Below, one piece after another: positions 1 through 7,072 of a DNA stretch of 35,353 bases. This DNA is from Bacteroidales bacterium UBA4912. Its GTDB lineage: Bacteria > Bacteroidota > Bacteroidia > Bacteroidales > Dysgonomonadaceae. The DNA is taken from positions 42,774 through 78,126 of the forward strand of contig DHCC01000092.1 of the NCBI GenBank assembly GCA_002398875.1, in the 5' to 3' direction. A model generated the notes under the pieces. That model ran no database searches. It was not told the origin of the DNA and saw nothing but the letters and a program-made list of their open reading frames with translations. A program made the position numbers and the translations under genes. The first letter of the stretch is position 1. Each line of letters starts with the position of its first letter.

Positions 1-245
1 ATCATAAATATTGCTGCCAGAATATGACAAGCGCCCAATAGTTTTTGAGCAGGTACCCATCTGTCAGCAATAATTCCAATAAGTGCAGGCATAAAAATTG
101 ATACTATTCCCTGAACAGAATAAAATATTCCTATATGAGAACCCATTCCTGCAGGACCAAGATAGCGGGACATAGAAGTAAGATACGCTCCCCAGACTGC
201 AAACTGGAGGAAGTTCATTACAATCAGACGTGTTTTTAGTGACAT
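1..245 (-). CDS. Nucleoside-permease-like MFS transporter, N-terminal part (partial)
   Basis: Only the first 81 codons lie in the window; the gene runs off the left edge. The start is the ATG at 245 on the minus strand. The visible protein begins MSLKTRLIVMNFLQF, then has a hydrophobic segment (residues about 8-25), a second one containing YSVQGIVSIFMPALIG, the loop motif GIIADRW, and the start of a third. From memory this resembles the N-terminus of the nucleoside:H+ symporter family (E. coli NupG/XapB), which also has an LQF-W pattern and an FMPALLGIVADKW stretch. The likely role is proton-coupled nucleoside import across the inner membrane; the substrate is inferred from the family. It is in the same direction as the envC-like gene, 25 bases downstream of it, and could be its last co-transcribed partner. 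Confidence 0.8.
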   Translation of the reverse strand, partial: MSLKTRLIVMNFLQFAVWGAYLTSMSRYLGPAGMGSHIGIFYSVQGIVSIFMPALIGIIADRWVPAQKLLGACHILAAIFM

Positions 246-270
246 ATTATATACTTAAAGATTATACTTG

Positions 271-1602
271 TTAACCCCTGTTGAGCCAAGGAGCAGGATT
301 TATTTTACTAGTTTTTTGCCACAATTGAAAATGCATTGTGGAAATACCTGTGTCAGGATCCGTAAATATTCTACCAAGTGACTGTCCTGCTTTAACCTTA
401 TCTCCCTGTTTTACAAACAAATCATATATATTTGCATAAAATGTATAGTAATCGCCATGACGTACAATTACACAGGTATTTGATCCCGGAAAAGAGAATA
501 CTTTTGAAACCTCACCATCAAATACAGATCTTATATCGGCACCCTTCTCAGCCTGAATATCGATTCCATTACTATTGGTTGTAACATTCCATTCGCTATG
601 ACGTTTAGTTCCGAAATTACCAACTATTGAAGATGCCCCAGTAACCGGCATAGGTAACTTTCCTTTGTTAGCGGCAAAATTCTTTGAAAGATTAAAAGTT
701 TCTGTAGACATTTTGCTTGCTCCAGGATCTATTACTGGTGATGCTCCTTTTTTAGTATCAGCTGACTCTGCTTTGGCAGGTGTCTCTTTGCTCTCAGGAA
801 TTTTGGTGTCGGACGAAGGCTCTTTTGATTGCTTTTTAGCTTCAGCTAGCCGCCTGGCTTCCTCTTCACGCTCCTGTCGTGACACCTCTTCAGCAATAAG
901 TTTTTCGATTTGCGAGTTCAGTTGATCTGCCTGACGCTGTTTTTGTTGCAGTGACTGTCGTAATTTTTGTTCCTGCCCTCTTGTTTGTGAAATTTCCGTC
1001 TGACGGATTTTCTCTTCACCCTGCAGTTTTTTCTGCTCATCCTGTAAAGAAGCCAATGCTTTTTCTTTTTCTGCTTTAGCTAATATCAAAGCATCTTTCT
1101 TAAGTACAATTTCGGCATTTTGCTTTTTTATCTCATCAGCTTGAGATCTCTGCCATTTTGAGTATTCCCTTAAATATTGCATTCTTCTTAAGGATTCACC
1201 GAAGGTCTTTCCTGAAAGTATAAATAACAATTTATTCTGCTTGAGTTTTTGGTTAAACATGCCTTTAATAGCATCAGCATAATTATCTTTTTTCTGATTT
1301 AACTCTTTGTTTAACCGCTCAATCTCTGTTTCAAGCCGTTCCTCTTCCTTACGCAATGCCTCAATTTCACGGCGCTGTACACTAATTAGTTCTTTTCTTG
1401 AAGAGATCTGCTTATTTATCAAATTTATACGCTCTAAAATTGTGGTAGTCTGCTTCTTAACATCCAGATACAATTTATTGGTATTCCTAATGTCCTCCTG
1501 AATTGCCTGTTGTTGCCTTTGAAGATCTTCGATCTCTACTGTCTGAGAAAACAGTAAAAATGTAACTGAAGAAAGGAATGATATTAGAATTAGCTTTTTC
1601 AT
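271..1602 (-). CDS. envC: EnvC-like murein hydrolase activator with degenerate LytM (M23) domain
   Basis: This is a 443-residue exported protein. It has an N-terminal signal peptide (residues 1 to about 20), a long coiled coil rich in E, K, Q and R (about 22-260), a charged low-complexity linker (about 245-300) and a C-terminal LytM/M23 domain (about 328-440). The catalytic positions are eroded. The HxxxD zinc motif reads S344-x3-D348, the usual histidine after the core tyrosine is N391, and the HxH motif reads T422-M-H424. Loss of the zinc site is typical of EnvC/NlpD proteins, which activate amidases at the division site rather than cutting peptidoglycan themselves; that role is inferred. 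The start ATG overlaps the stop of the DUF4292 gene by one base (TAATG), so the two are translationally coupled as the end of the dut operon. An active M23 peptidase is unlikely. Confidence 0.88.
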   Translation of the reverse strand: MKKLILISFLSSVTFLLFSQTVEIEDLQRQQQAIQEDIRNTNKLYLDVKKQTTTILERINLINKQISSRKELISVQRREIEALRKEEERLETEIERLNKELNQKKDNYADAIKGMFNQKLKQNKLLFILSGKTFGESLRRMQYLREYSKWQRSQADEIKKQNAEIVLKKDALILAKAEKEKALASLQDEQKKLQGEEKIRQTEISQTRGQEQKLRQSLQQKQRQADQLNSQIEKLIAEEVSRQEREEEARRLAEAKKQSKEPSSDTKIPESKETPAKAESADTKKGASPVIDPGASKMSTETFNLSKNFAANKGKLPMPVTGASSIVGNFGTKRHSEWNVTTNSNGIDIQAEKGADIRSVFDGEVSKVFSFPGSNTCVIVRHGDYYTFYANIYDLFVKQGDKVKAGQSLGRIFTDPDTGISTMHFQLWQKTSKINPAPWLNRG

Positions 1603-2447
1603 TATTCAGAAGCGATAATTTTTAGAATTTCGGCTATTGTCGTCTTCCTGTAACTATCAGGTATTTGAGAAGTTATTTGAACGGGCACATTTGTTACAAT
1701 ATCTGAAAAAAGGAACTCAGCATCAACTTTTCTGGACTTTGAAGAAACTGTAGCTTTCATTTTGTGTGGAAAAGAACTACTCCCCAAAACAGCAAAATTA
1801 TCATAAGTCCACTGAAGTGACTGCTGTTTTTCATATTGCATAAGGTGAGTGAAGGTGATCCTGTCATTCCCATTTACAGTGAATGAGTATTCTATTTCAG
1901 ATTCAGGATCTTTGGAAGATAAGTAATAATTTAAATCTGATGTTTGAGTGTAGTTGAACTTACGGTAGTCTGAATCTTCAACACTATTTTTACCTGAAAC
2001 AAACGGAGCATTAGTTAGGATTGACTGCATTGTATAAAAATCAAAACCTACCGGATAATACTCTTTTAAAGAGTACAGCGATTCCTGAACGTATCGCTTA
2101 TTCATTCTGTCAACAATTACAACTGAATCAGGATCAATATAGAACCGTAATACCTCTACTCCAAATAATGGTTGTACAGAAATTTGAATAGCACTGTCCT
2201 TAACCATTCTAATATTTGCCTTAGAGCTTACTGAACGAGTTCCACTTGTTACGTCCATATTCAATCTGGATGAAAAAGTATTATAATCAAAAGTACTATT
2301 GTTTATATCACTGAACAGTTGATTATACTCCTTATCCTCAACAGGCTTTGTAGAATAAACTATTTTCTGTTTAGGTTTACATGCTGTTATAGCCAGGCCT
2401 AATATAAAACAGATAAAAAGAATATTTTTATAATTCACTGGTTTCAT
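1602..2447 (-). CDS. DUF4292-family lipoprotein (LolA/LolB-like fold suspected)
   Basis: This 281-residue protein has a lipoprotein signal ending in LAITAC, so Cys is predicted to be lipidated near residue 23. After a short linker the chain alternates short strands, with the pattern SAIQISVQPLFGVEVLRF followed by a segment holding VVIVDRMNKRYV. This pattern is characteristic of DUF4292 proteins of Bacteroidetes and recalls the LolA/LolB half-barrel, in which hydrophobic strands surround a lipid cavity. A lipoprotein-sorting or lipid-binding role is inference from that resemblance. It lies 23 bases downstream of the TPR gene and overlaps the envC-like start by one base. This four-gene order seems conserved in Bacteroidales, which suggests an envelope function for the whole operon. 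Confidence 0.82.
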   Translation of the reverse strand: MKPVNYKNILFICFILGLAITACKPKQKIVYSTKPVEDKEYNQLFSDINNSTFDYNTFSSRLNMDVTSGTRSVSSKANIRMVKDSAIQISVQPLFGVEVLRFYIDPDSVVIVDRMNKRYVQESLYSLKEYYPVGFDFYTMQSILTNAPFVSGKNSVEDSDYRKFNYTQTSDLNYYLSSKDPESEIEYSFTVNGNDRITFTHLMQYEKQQSLQWTYDNFAVLGSSSFPHKMKATVSSKSRKVDAEFLFSDIVTNVPVQITSQIPDSYRKTTIAEILKIIASE

Positions 2448-2470
2448 TGTTTATAAATTAAAAAAGAATT

Positions 2471-4192
2471 TTATAATTTACCTCTCCTGATTTTCCTTTT
2501 CAATGCTCTTGAATCTCCACCCAGTTCTCTCGCTTTTTTCCATTGCTCCACTGCTTTTTCCTGTTCACCTGTCATAAATAAAACGTCGCCGTAGTGTTCA
2601 TAAACTTCTGCAGAGGGCTCCTCGCCATACTCAATAGCTTTTTCAATATATATTTTAGCCATTATATATGATCCCTGTTCATATAGAATCCAACCATAAG
2701 TATCTAGGTATGTTGGATTAAGAGGTTCCAGTTTAACAGTAATCCCACTCATCTGTTCTGCCTTATCAAGATTCCTCTTTTCAAGAGACAGATAATAACT
2801 GTAATTGTTTAACACAGGAAGATTTTGCGGATTTAATTTTAGGGCTTTTTCATAACTATCAAAAGCTACCTCCTTATTTTCAAGATGATAGTTGATATCA
2901 CCAATCTGACCATAAAAATCAGATTCCAGTATAGGATTGTTAAAATTGGCACTATCTAAACCAACTTCAAAAACTTTCAAAGCTTCTTTATAATTCCCTT
3001 GCTGAAAATTGACTGCACCAAGATAAAAATAAAACTGTGGTTCTCCCGGAAGATGTTTTAAAGCTTCTGTTGTCACCTCTTTAACTTTATCAAAATCCTC
3101 TTCAGGTAATGCTACCCTTAAAATCTGCTCATATCCTGCAGGATTATCAGGATTGCCATTTATAAATATTTGAAACTGATCAATTGCACCTTTTTTATCA
3201 CCTTGCAAATATAATACATTGCCATAAATAAGATTTAGTTGAGTATTGTTGGGATGTTGTTCAAATAGAGACTGAAACAGTGGGTTTGCCTCTTTGATAT
3301 CTTTCTTATTTTGCTGAAGAACAGACAAGTATCTCGTAAGTAGCTGAATCTTTGTATCAACCTCCATTGATGAACTTGTGATTGCTTTTTGTATCTCAGT
3401 TTGTGCAGCATCACTACTGCCAGTCTTTTCATAATAATTTACAAAAGACAATATCAAAGCAGGATAATCAGGATCAATTAATTTTGCCTGATCATAGTAT
3501 CCCTTTGCCTTATCTAATTGATTGTCGTCTGCATACAAGTCTCCCATTAAAATTAGATACCTAATATCGCCAGGATTTTTATCTATTATCTGCTGAATCT
3601 CTTCATAGGCTTTTTCCTTATTATCCAGCATTGAATATAGTCTAAATTTGTTTATTGCCAATGCTTCTGAAACGCCCATACTTTTTTCAAGTTCATCCAG
3701 TTGATTTATAGCTTTTTCAAGTTCTCCATTGTCAGCATAAGCATTTGCTATTTCGAAAAGAAGTTCCGGCTTGCCTGGGTTCAATTCAAGCAATCCTTCA
3801 TAAATATCAACAACTTCCTGGTTGAGTTCCAGCTCCTTACTTAATCCGGCAAGCATCATATTATAGTAGTAATTAGTCTTGTCGTAATTAACCGCTTTTC
3901 TATAAAAATCAAGCGCTTTATCCTTTTCTTGCAGAGCATTATAAAAAGTACCTAACTCGACTAATACATTGGCGTTTGTTGAGTCAATAGAATGACAATG
4001 AAGAAAATAGTCTATTGCCTCATCATATTTACCGAGTACTTTAGAATTCAGTGCCTCGTAAAAATAATAGTCGAATTTTCTTTTTTCGGCGTCACTGAAA
4101 ACCTGTATATCGGTACTTTTCTGTGCAAAAGACTTAACTGTGAATGATGCTGTAGAGAAACTATATATTAATAGAATAATAATCCATTTCAT
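2471..4192 (-). CDS. Exported tetratricopeptide repeat protein
   Basis: This 573-residue protein has an N-terminal hydrophobic signal (about residues 1-24, ending near SFAQK). The rest is almost entirely TPR-type helical repeats, with roughly a dozen 34-residue units. Examples of the repeat signature are GKYDEAIDYFLHCHSID, EKDKALDFYRKAVNYD and NYKEALKVFEVGLD. The C-terminus is basic (SRALKRKIRRGKL). TPR proteins act as scaffolds; no enzymatic motif is visible. It starts 6 bases after the dut stop and is followed after 23 bases by the DUF4292 lipoprotein, so it belongs to the dut-envC operon and probably works in the periplasm with those envelope proteins. The exact partner cannot be read from the sequence. 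Confidence 0.85.
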   Translation of the reverse strand: MKWIIILLIYSFSTASFTVKSFAQKSTDIQVFSDAEKRKFDYYFYEALNSKVLGKYDEAIDYFLHCHSIDSTNANVLVELGTFYNALQEKDKALDFYRKAVNYDKTNYYYNMMLAGLSKELELNQEVVDIYEGLLELNPGKPELLFEIANAYADNGELEKAINQLDELEKSMGVSEALAINKFRLYSMLDNKEKAYEEIQQIIDKNPGDIRYLILMGDLYADDNQLDKAKGYYDQAKLIDPDYPALILSFVNYYEKTGSSDAAQTEIQKAITSSSMEVDTKIQLLTRYLSVLQQNKKDIKEANPLFQSLFEQHPNNTQLNLIYGNVLYLQGDKKGAIDQFQIFINGNPDNPAGYEQILRVALPEEDFDKVKEVTTEALKHLPGEPQFYFYLGAVNFQQGNYKEALKVFEVGLDSANFNNPILESDFYGQIGDINYHLENKEVAFDSYEKALKLNPQNLPVLNNYSYYLSLEKRNLDKAEQMSGITVKLEPLNPTYLDTYGWILYEQGSYIMAKIYIEKAIEYGEEPSAEVYEHYGDVLFMTGEQEKAVEQWKKARELGGDSRALKRKIRRGKL

Positions 4193-4198
4193 GAGTAA

Positions 4199-4633
4199 TT
4201 ATTTTTTTCCTGTATGTCCAAACCCTCCTTCACCACGCTCTGTCTCATCAAGCTCCTCTACCTCAACCCACTCTACACGTGCATGTTGAGCTATCACCAT
4301 CTGGCATATTCGTTCACCATCCTGAATTGTGAAATCCTCATTTGAGAGATTTACCAATATTACTTTTATTTCTCCTCTGTAGTCTGCGTCAATGGTGCCG
4401 GGAGCATTTACAATACTAATGCCATGCTTTACAGCAAGTCCGCTCCTGGGACGTATCTGAGCTTCATACCCATTTGGTAGTTGAATGTATATTCCGGTTG
4501 GTATAAGAGATCTTTCAAGTGGTTTTAAGACAATAGGTTTATCCAGGTTAGCTCTTAAATCCATACCAGCTGAAGAAACTGTCGCGTAGTCGGGTAGAGA
4601 GTGCCTCGATCTGTTTACTATATTAATTTTCAT
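4199..4633 (-). CDS. dut: dUTP diphosphatase (dUTPase)
   Basis: This cytosolic enzyme hydrolyses dUTP to dUMP and pyrophosphate, keeping uracil out of DNA and feeding dTMP synthesis. At 144 residues it has the usual size of trimeric dUTPases. All five family motifs are present in order: AGMDLRA (22-28), RPRSG (61-65), the GTIDADYRG segment with the catalytic aspartate and uracil-binding tyrosine (79-87), GERICQM (106-112), and the C-terminal phosphate-binding arm RGEGGFGHTG (133-142). It is the first gene of the minus-strand operon dut-TPR-DUF4292-envC and faces the 243-residue gene across a 154-base divergent spacer. I found no clear TAnnTTTG element for its own promoter. Confidence 0.97.
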   Translation of the reverse strand: MKINIVNRSRHSLPDYATVSSAGMDLRANLDKPIVLKPLERSLIPTGIYIQLPNGYEAQIRPRSGLAVKHGISIVNAPGTIDADYRGEIKVILVNLSNEDFTIQDGERICQMVIAQHARVEWVEVEELDETERGEGGFGHTGKK

Positions 4634-4774
4634 TTGTGGACACTATATATGATTAATCTGCGAATTTATAAAATTCTTAGGAATTAACTGTCAAATTGAT
4701 AAACTTTAAGCCATTGTAAGACAAAAGAAATGAGAAATTAAGAGATTACAATTCGTTGACTACAAAAAAAAATA

Positions 4775-4782
4775 TATCTTTG
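4775..4782 (+). promoter_or_regulatory. Putative -7 promoter element for the 243-residue gene
   Basis: TATCTTTG matches the Bacteroidetes housekeeping -7 consensus TAnnTTTG. A TTGAC lies at 4756-4760, 16 bases upstream of the box after TTG. Transcription would start around 4786, only a couple of bases before the ATG at 4788, so the mRNA would be nearly leaderless if this element is used. Confidence 0.45.
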
Positions 4783-4787
4783 TATGT

Positions 4788-5519
4788 ATGAGTGGACATG
4801 ATGATCTCCTGGCAAAATTACGGCAAACATTAGACGAGCAGGGAATTGACTCGTTTCATATCTTAGAGGATCTTGTGCCTATTGAGGAACAAATGGAATA
4901 CTTCCGTTACTTTGACAAGCTGAGGAGAGAAAACAAGCCATTTGACAGGGATGAAGAAGTATCGATACTTTTTTCACCTGTTGAATCTGTAGCTCGGAAG
5001 AAAGAAAGTTTAACATTACTTGCATCTATACCGGATGTTAGTGCTTACAGATCTATAGAGACTTATCACAGTAGCCCTTTGGAGCCTGAGTTGACACACT
5101 GGTCTTCTATGGCTTTGGTGAGCAGTCGCATTATATTAAGCTCAGACTTATCAGGCCATCAGCAAATTTATATATCTTCAGGTTTAGGAGGATATGATAA
5201 AAAACTACGTTTTTTTTCACTGTTTACCACTAACAACAGACAAAATTTTACTGATTTAGAAAAAGAAATTGTTGAGCGTGAGTTCACATTTCAAATAAAA
5301 AAGGCAGAGGTTGAGATCGAGAAATTTGAGATTAAAGATAATTACTTTACCATACTGTTACTTTTCTCATTTGACAAGGACGTGAAATCCAGCCTGAATG
5401 CTGCTGTAACAGAATGCAATCAGTATGGGAATTTTCTCGACACAAAATTTCTTTTTACCAATGTAAAAATATTAACCGAGAAAGAAATTGGGAAAATGTT
5501 AAATAAAAAGCAGCCATGA
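4788..5519 (+). CDS. Uncharacterised 243-residue protein upstream of the menaquinone operon
   Basis: I do not recognise a family. The protein is soluble (no signal peptide or membrane segment) and begins MSGHDDLLAKLRQTLDEQG. It has a predicted helical N-terminal part (1-60) with an acidic/basic mix, and a middle with mixed strands (around IYISSGLGGYDKKLRF, about 125-140). The C-terminal half holds lysine- and glutamate-rich strands, including the segment KKAEVEIEKFEIKDNYF. It has no alpha/beta-hydrolase nucleophile elbow (GxSxG), nucleotide-binding loop or metal-binding cluster. The ATG at 4788 gives the longest frame; the next in-frame Met is residue 36. It is co-oriented with menI 91 bases downstream, but a separate promoter-like box (5579-5586) lies between them, so co-transcription is possible but not required. 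It is a real gene by length, codon pattern and position. Confidence 0.75.
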   Translation: MSGHDDLLAKLRQTLDEQGIDSFHILEDLVPIEEQMEYFRYFDKLRRENKPFDRDEEVSILFSPVESVARKKESLTLLASIPDVSAYRSIETYHSSPLEPELTHWSSMALVSSRIILSSDLSGHQQIYISSGLGGYDKKLRFFSLFTTNNRQNFTDLEKEIVEREFTFQIKKAEVEIEKFEIKDNYFTILLLFSFDKDVKSSLNAAVTECNQYGNFLDTKFLFTNVKILTEKEIGKMLNKKQP

Positions 5520-5578
5520 TAATTATTTTCCACAGATAGAACTTTTGGCATTTTGTTCCGTTTTACTTATTGTATAAC

Positions 5579-5586
5579 TATTTTTG
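5579..5586 (+). promoter_or_regulatory. Putative -7 promoter element for the menaquinone operon
   Basis: TATTTTTG matches TAnnTTTG. A TTTTG at 5551-5555 is a possible -33 element, although the 23-base spacing is a little long. The predicted transcript start (about 5590) leaves a ~20-base leader before the ATG at 5611. It also places the upstream TTG at 5584 inside the promoter, which argues for the ATG as the menI start. Confidence 0.5.
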
Positions 5587-5610
5587 CTGAAAATAAAATT
5601 AGAAAACGGT

Positions 5611-5994
5611 ATGAGCGGATCAAATAATTTAATGGAAACATTAGGGATTGAGTATACAAATGTTTCCCATGGAAAAGTTGAAGCTATCATGCAGGTATAT
5701 AAGAGTGTATGTCAACCTTTTGGTATTCTACATGGAGGTGCATCTATTGCTCTTGCAGAATCTGTCGCAGGAGAAGGCTCACTATTTTTATGCAATCCCG
5801 GAGAAATACCTGTTGGCACACAGGTAAGCTGTAATCATATTTCAGCTGCAAAAGAAGGAGATACTGTTCATGCAACAGGGACAATAATACATTTAGGCGG
5901 AACTACTCATATATGGAATATTGATATTGCCACTTCAGAGGGTAGGCTTGTATCATCTATAAGAGTTTTAAACACAATACTTAAGCAAGAATGA
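5611..5994 (+). CDS. menI: Hotdog-fold thioesterase, probable DHNA-CoA thioesterase
   Basis: The probable role is hydrolysis of 1,4-dihydroxy-2-naphthoyl-CoA to DHNA, the step after MenB. The 127-residue protein has the PaaI/YdiI hotdog core: PFGILHGGASIALAES contains the H41-G42-G43 motif and the catalytic glutamate E50, followed by the QVSCNHISAA and HLGGTTHIW strands. E. coli MenI (YdiI) has nearly the same motif and is about 136 residues long. The frame can be extended to a TTG at 5584, but that codon overlaps the promoter-like box, so the ATG at 5611 is preferred. Its stop overlaps the menF start by 4 bases (ATGA), making it the first gene of the men operon. The assignment to menaquinone rather than a phenylacetate-type thioesterase rests on this context. 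Confidence 0.85.
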   Translation: MSGSNNLMETLGIEYTNVSHGKVEAIMQVYKSVCQPFGILHGGASIALAESVAGEGSLFLCNPGEIPVGTQVSCNHISAAKEGDTVHATGTIIHLGGTTHIWNIDIATSEGRLVSSIRVLNTILKQE

Positions 5995-7064
5995 CATTGA
6001 AAGACAGTTCCAGGAAATTGGATTTATTAATTGAAAATAATGCCAGTTTTGCTATTTTCAGGCTACCTGATGATTCCTCTACTAAGTTTGTTATGCAAAG
6101 CAGGGGATATCCAATACAAATAACTGATATAGAAGAGTTGGATGAAAATAATGGTTTTGTCATTGCACCTTTCAGGATAACAGAAAACACGCCACTACTG
6201 ATAATCAGACCCGACATCACTAATTTGGATGAAATAGAATTACCTTTAAAACAAGACAGGACTGAAAAGATTAAGAAAGAAAGAATCAGGAATATTGATA
6301 AAAAAGATTATTCTAAACTATTTGAAAAGTTTTATAAGCCAATAAACGAAGGTACATTACAAAAACTTGTACTTTCAAGGAGCAAGAATATTCTCAAAAA
6401 CAAAGATTTTTCGGCAGGAGAGTGTTTTTACAGGGCAATAGAAAAGTACAAACATTCTTATGTTTACCTTTTTCATACTCCAAAAAGTGGAACTTGGCTT
6501 GGCAGCACACCTGAAATGCTACTGGCAGGCAGGGGAAATTTGTGGCATACAGTTGCACTGGCAGGTACACAAAATCACAAAAAGGGTAAAATGGCATGGG
6601 ATGATAAGAACTTGCGTGAACAACATCTCGTAACATCCTATATTCTTAATCAACTCTCATCATTTAATATTAAGCCGGAAATAAACGGTCCCTATACCAC
6701 GAAGGCTGGGAATCTTGCTCATCTTAAGACAGAGTTGAATTTTACTCTGCCTGACAGTACAAATTTAGGGAGAATCTTAAAATCACTACATCCTACTCCT
6801 GCTGTTTCAGGATTACCAAAAAATGAAGCATTCAGTTTTATAAACGAGCATGAGGGACGCGACAGACGCTACTACACAGGATTTCTCGGAATGCTTGACA
6901 TGAGTTCTGACACAAACATATATGTGAATCTAAGATGTATGGAAATAGGGAAAAATTTACTTACTTTGTTTTCCGGTAGTGGTTTAGTTACATCTTCAAA
7001 CTACAGAGATGAGTGGAAGGAGACAGAACAAAAACTTAAAACCATGACCAGTATTGTTTATTAA
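5991..7064 (+). CDS. menF: Isochorismate synthase
   Basis: It converts chorismate to isochorismate, the first committed step of menaquinone synthesis. At 357 residues it is shorter than E. coli MenF (431), mainly in the N-terminal half. The chorismate-binding C-terminal domain is complete: K125 in KLVLSR corresponds to the general base, E175 in GSTPEMLL to the general acid, and the LAGT (190-193), LREQHLV (208-214), HPTPAVSGLP (267-276) and EGRDRRYYTGFLG (288-300) segments shape the active site and Mg site. An EntC-type role in siderophore synthesis is possible by family, but the flanking menI and menD genes make the menaquinone role clear. It overlaps menI by 4 bases and is followed by menD after 8 bases. 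Confidence 0.95.
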   Translation: MTLKDSSRKLDLLIENNASFAIFRLPDDSSTKFVMQSRGYPIQITDIEELDENNGFVIAPFRITENTPLLIIRPDITNLDEIELPLKQDRTEKIKKERIRNIDKKDYSKLFEKFYKPINEGTLQKLVLSRSKNILKNKDFSAGECFYRAIEKYKHSYVYLFHTPKSGTWLGSTPEMLLAGRGNLWHTVALAGTQNHKKGKMAWDDKNLREQHLVTSYILNQLSSFNIKPEINGPYTTKAGNLAHLKTELNFTLPDSTNLGRILKSLHPTPAVSGLPKNEAFSFINEHEGRDRRYYTGFLGMLDMSSDTNIYVNLRCMEIGKNLLTLFSGSGLVTSSNYRDEWKETEQKLKTMTSIVY

Positions 7065-7072
7065 GCATATAG

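Noticed and set aside
4788..5519. The 243-residue gene as the missing MenH
   Set aside because: MenH is an alpha/beta hydrolase with a GxSxG nucleophile and a catalytic His. Neither motif is present.
5544..5560. Sigma-54 promoter resembling TGGCA-N-TTGC before menI
   Set aside because: TGGCA is present but the -12 half reads TCCG instead of TTGC, and a better -7 element lies just downstream.
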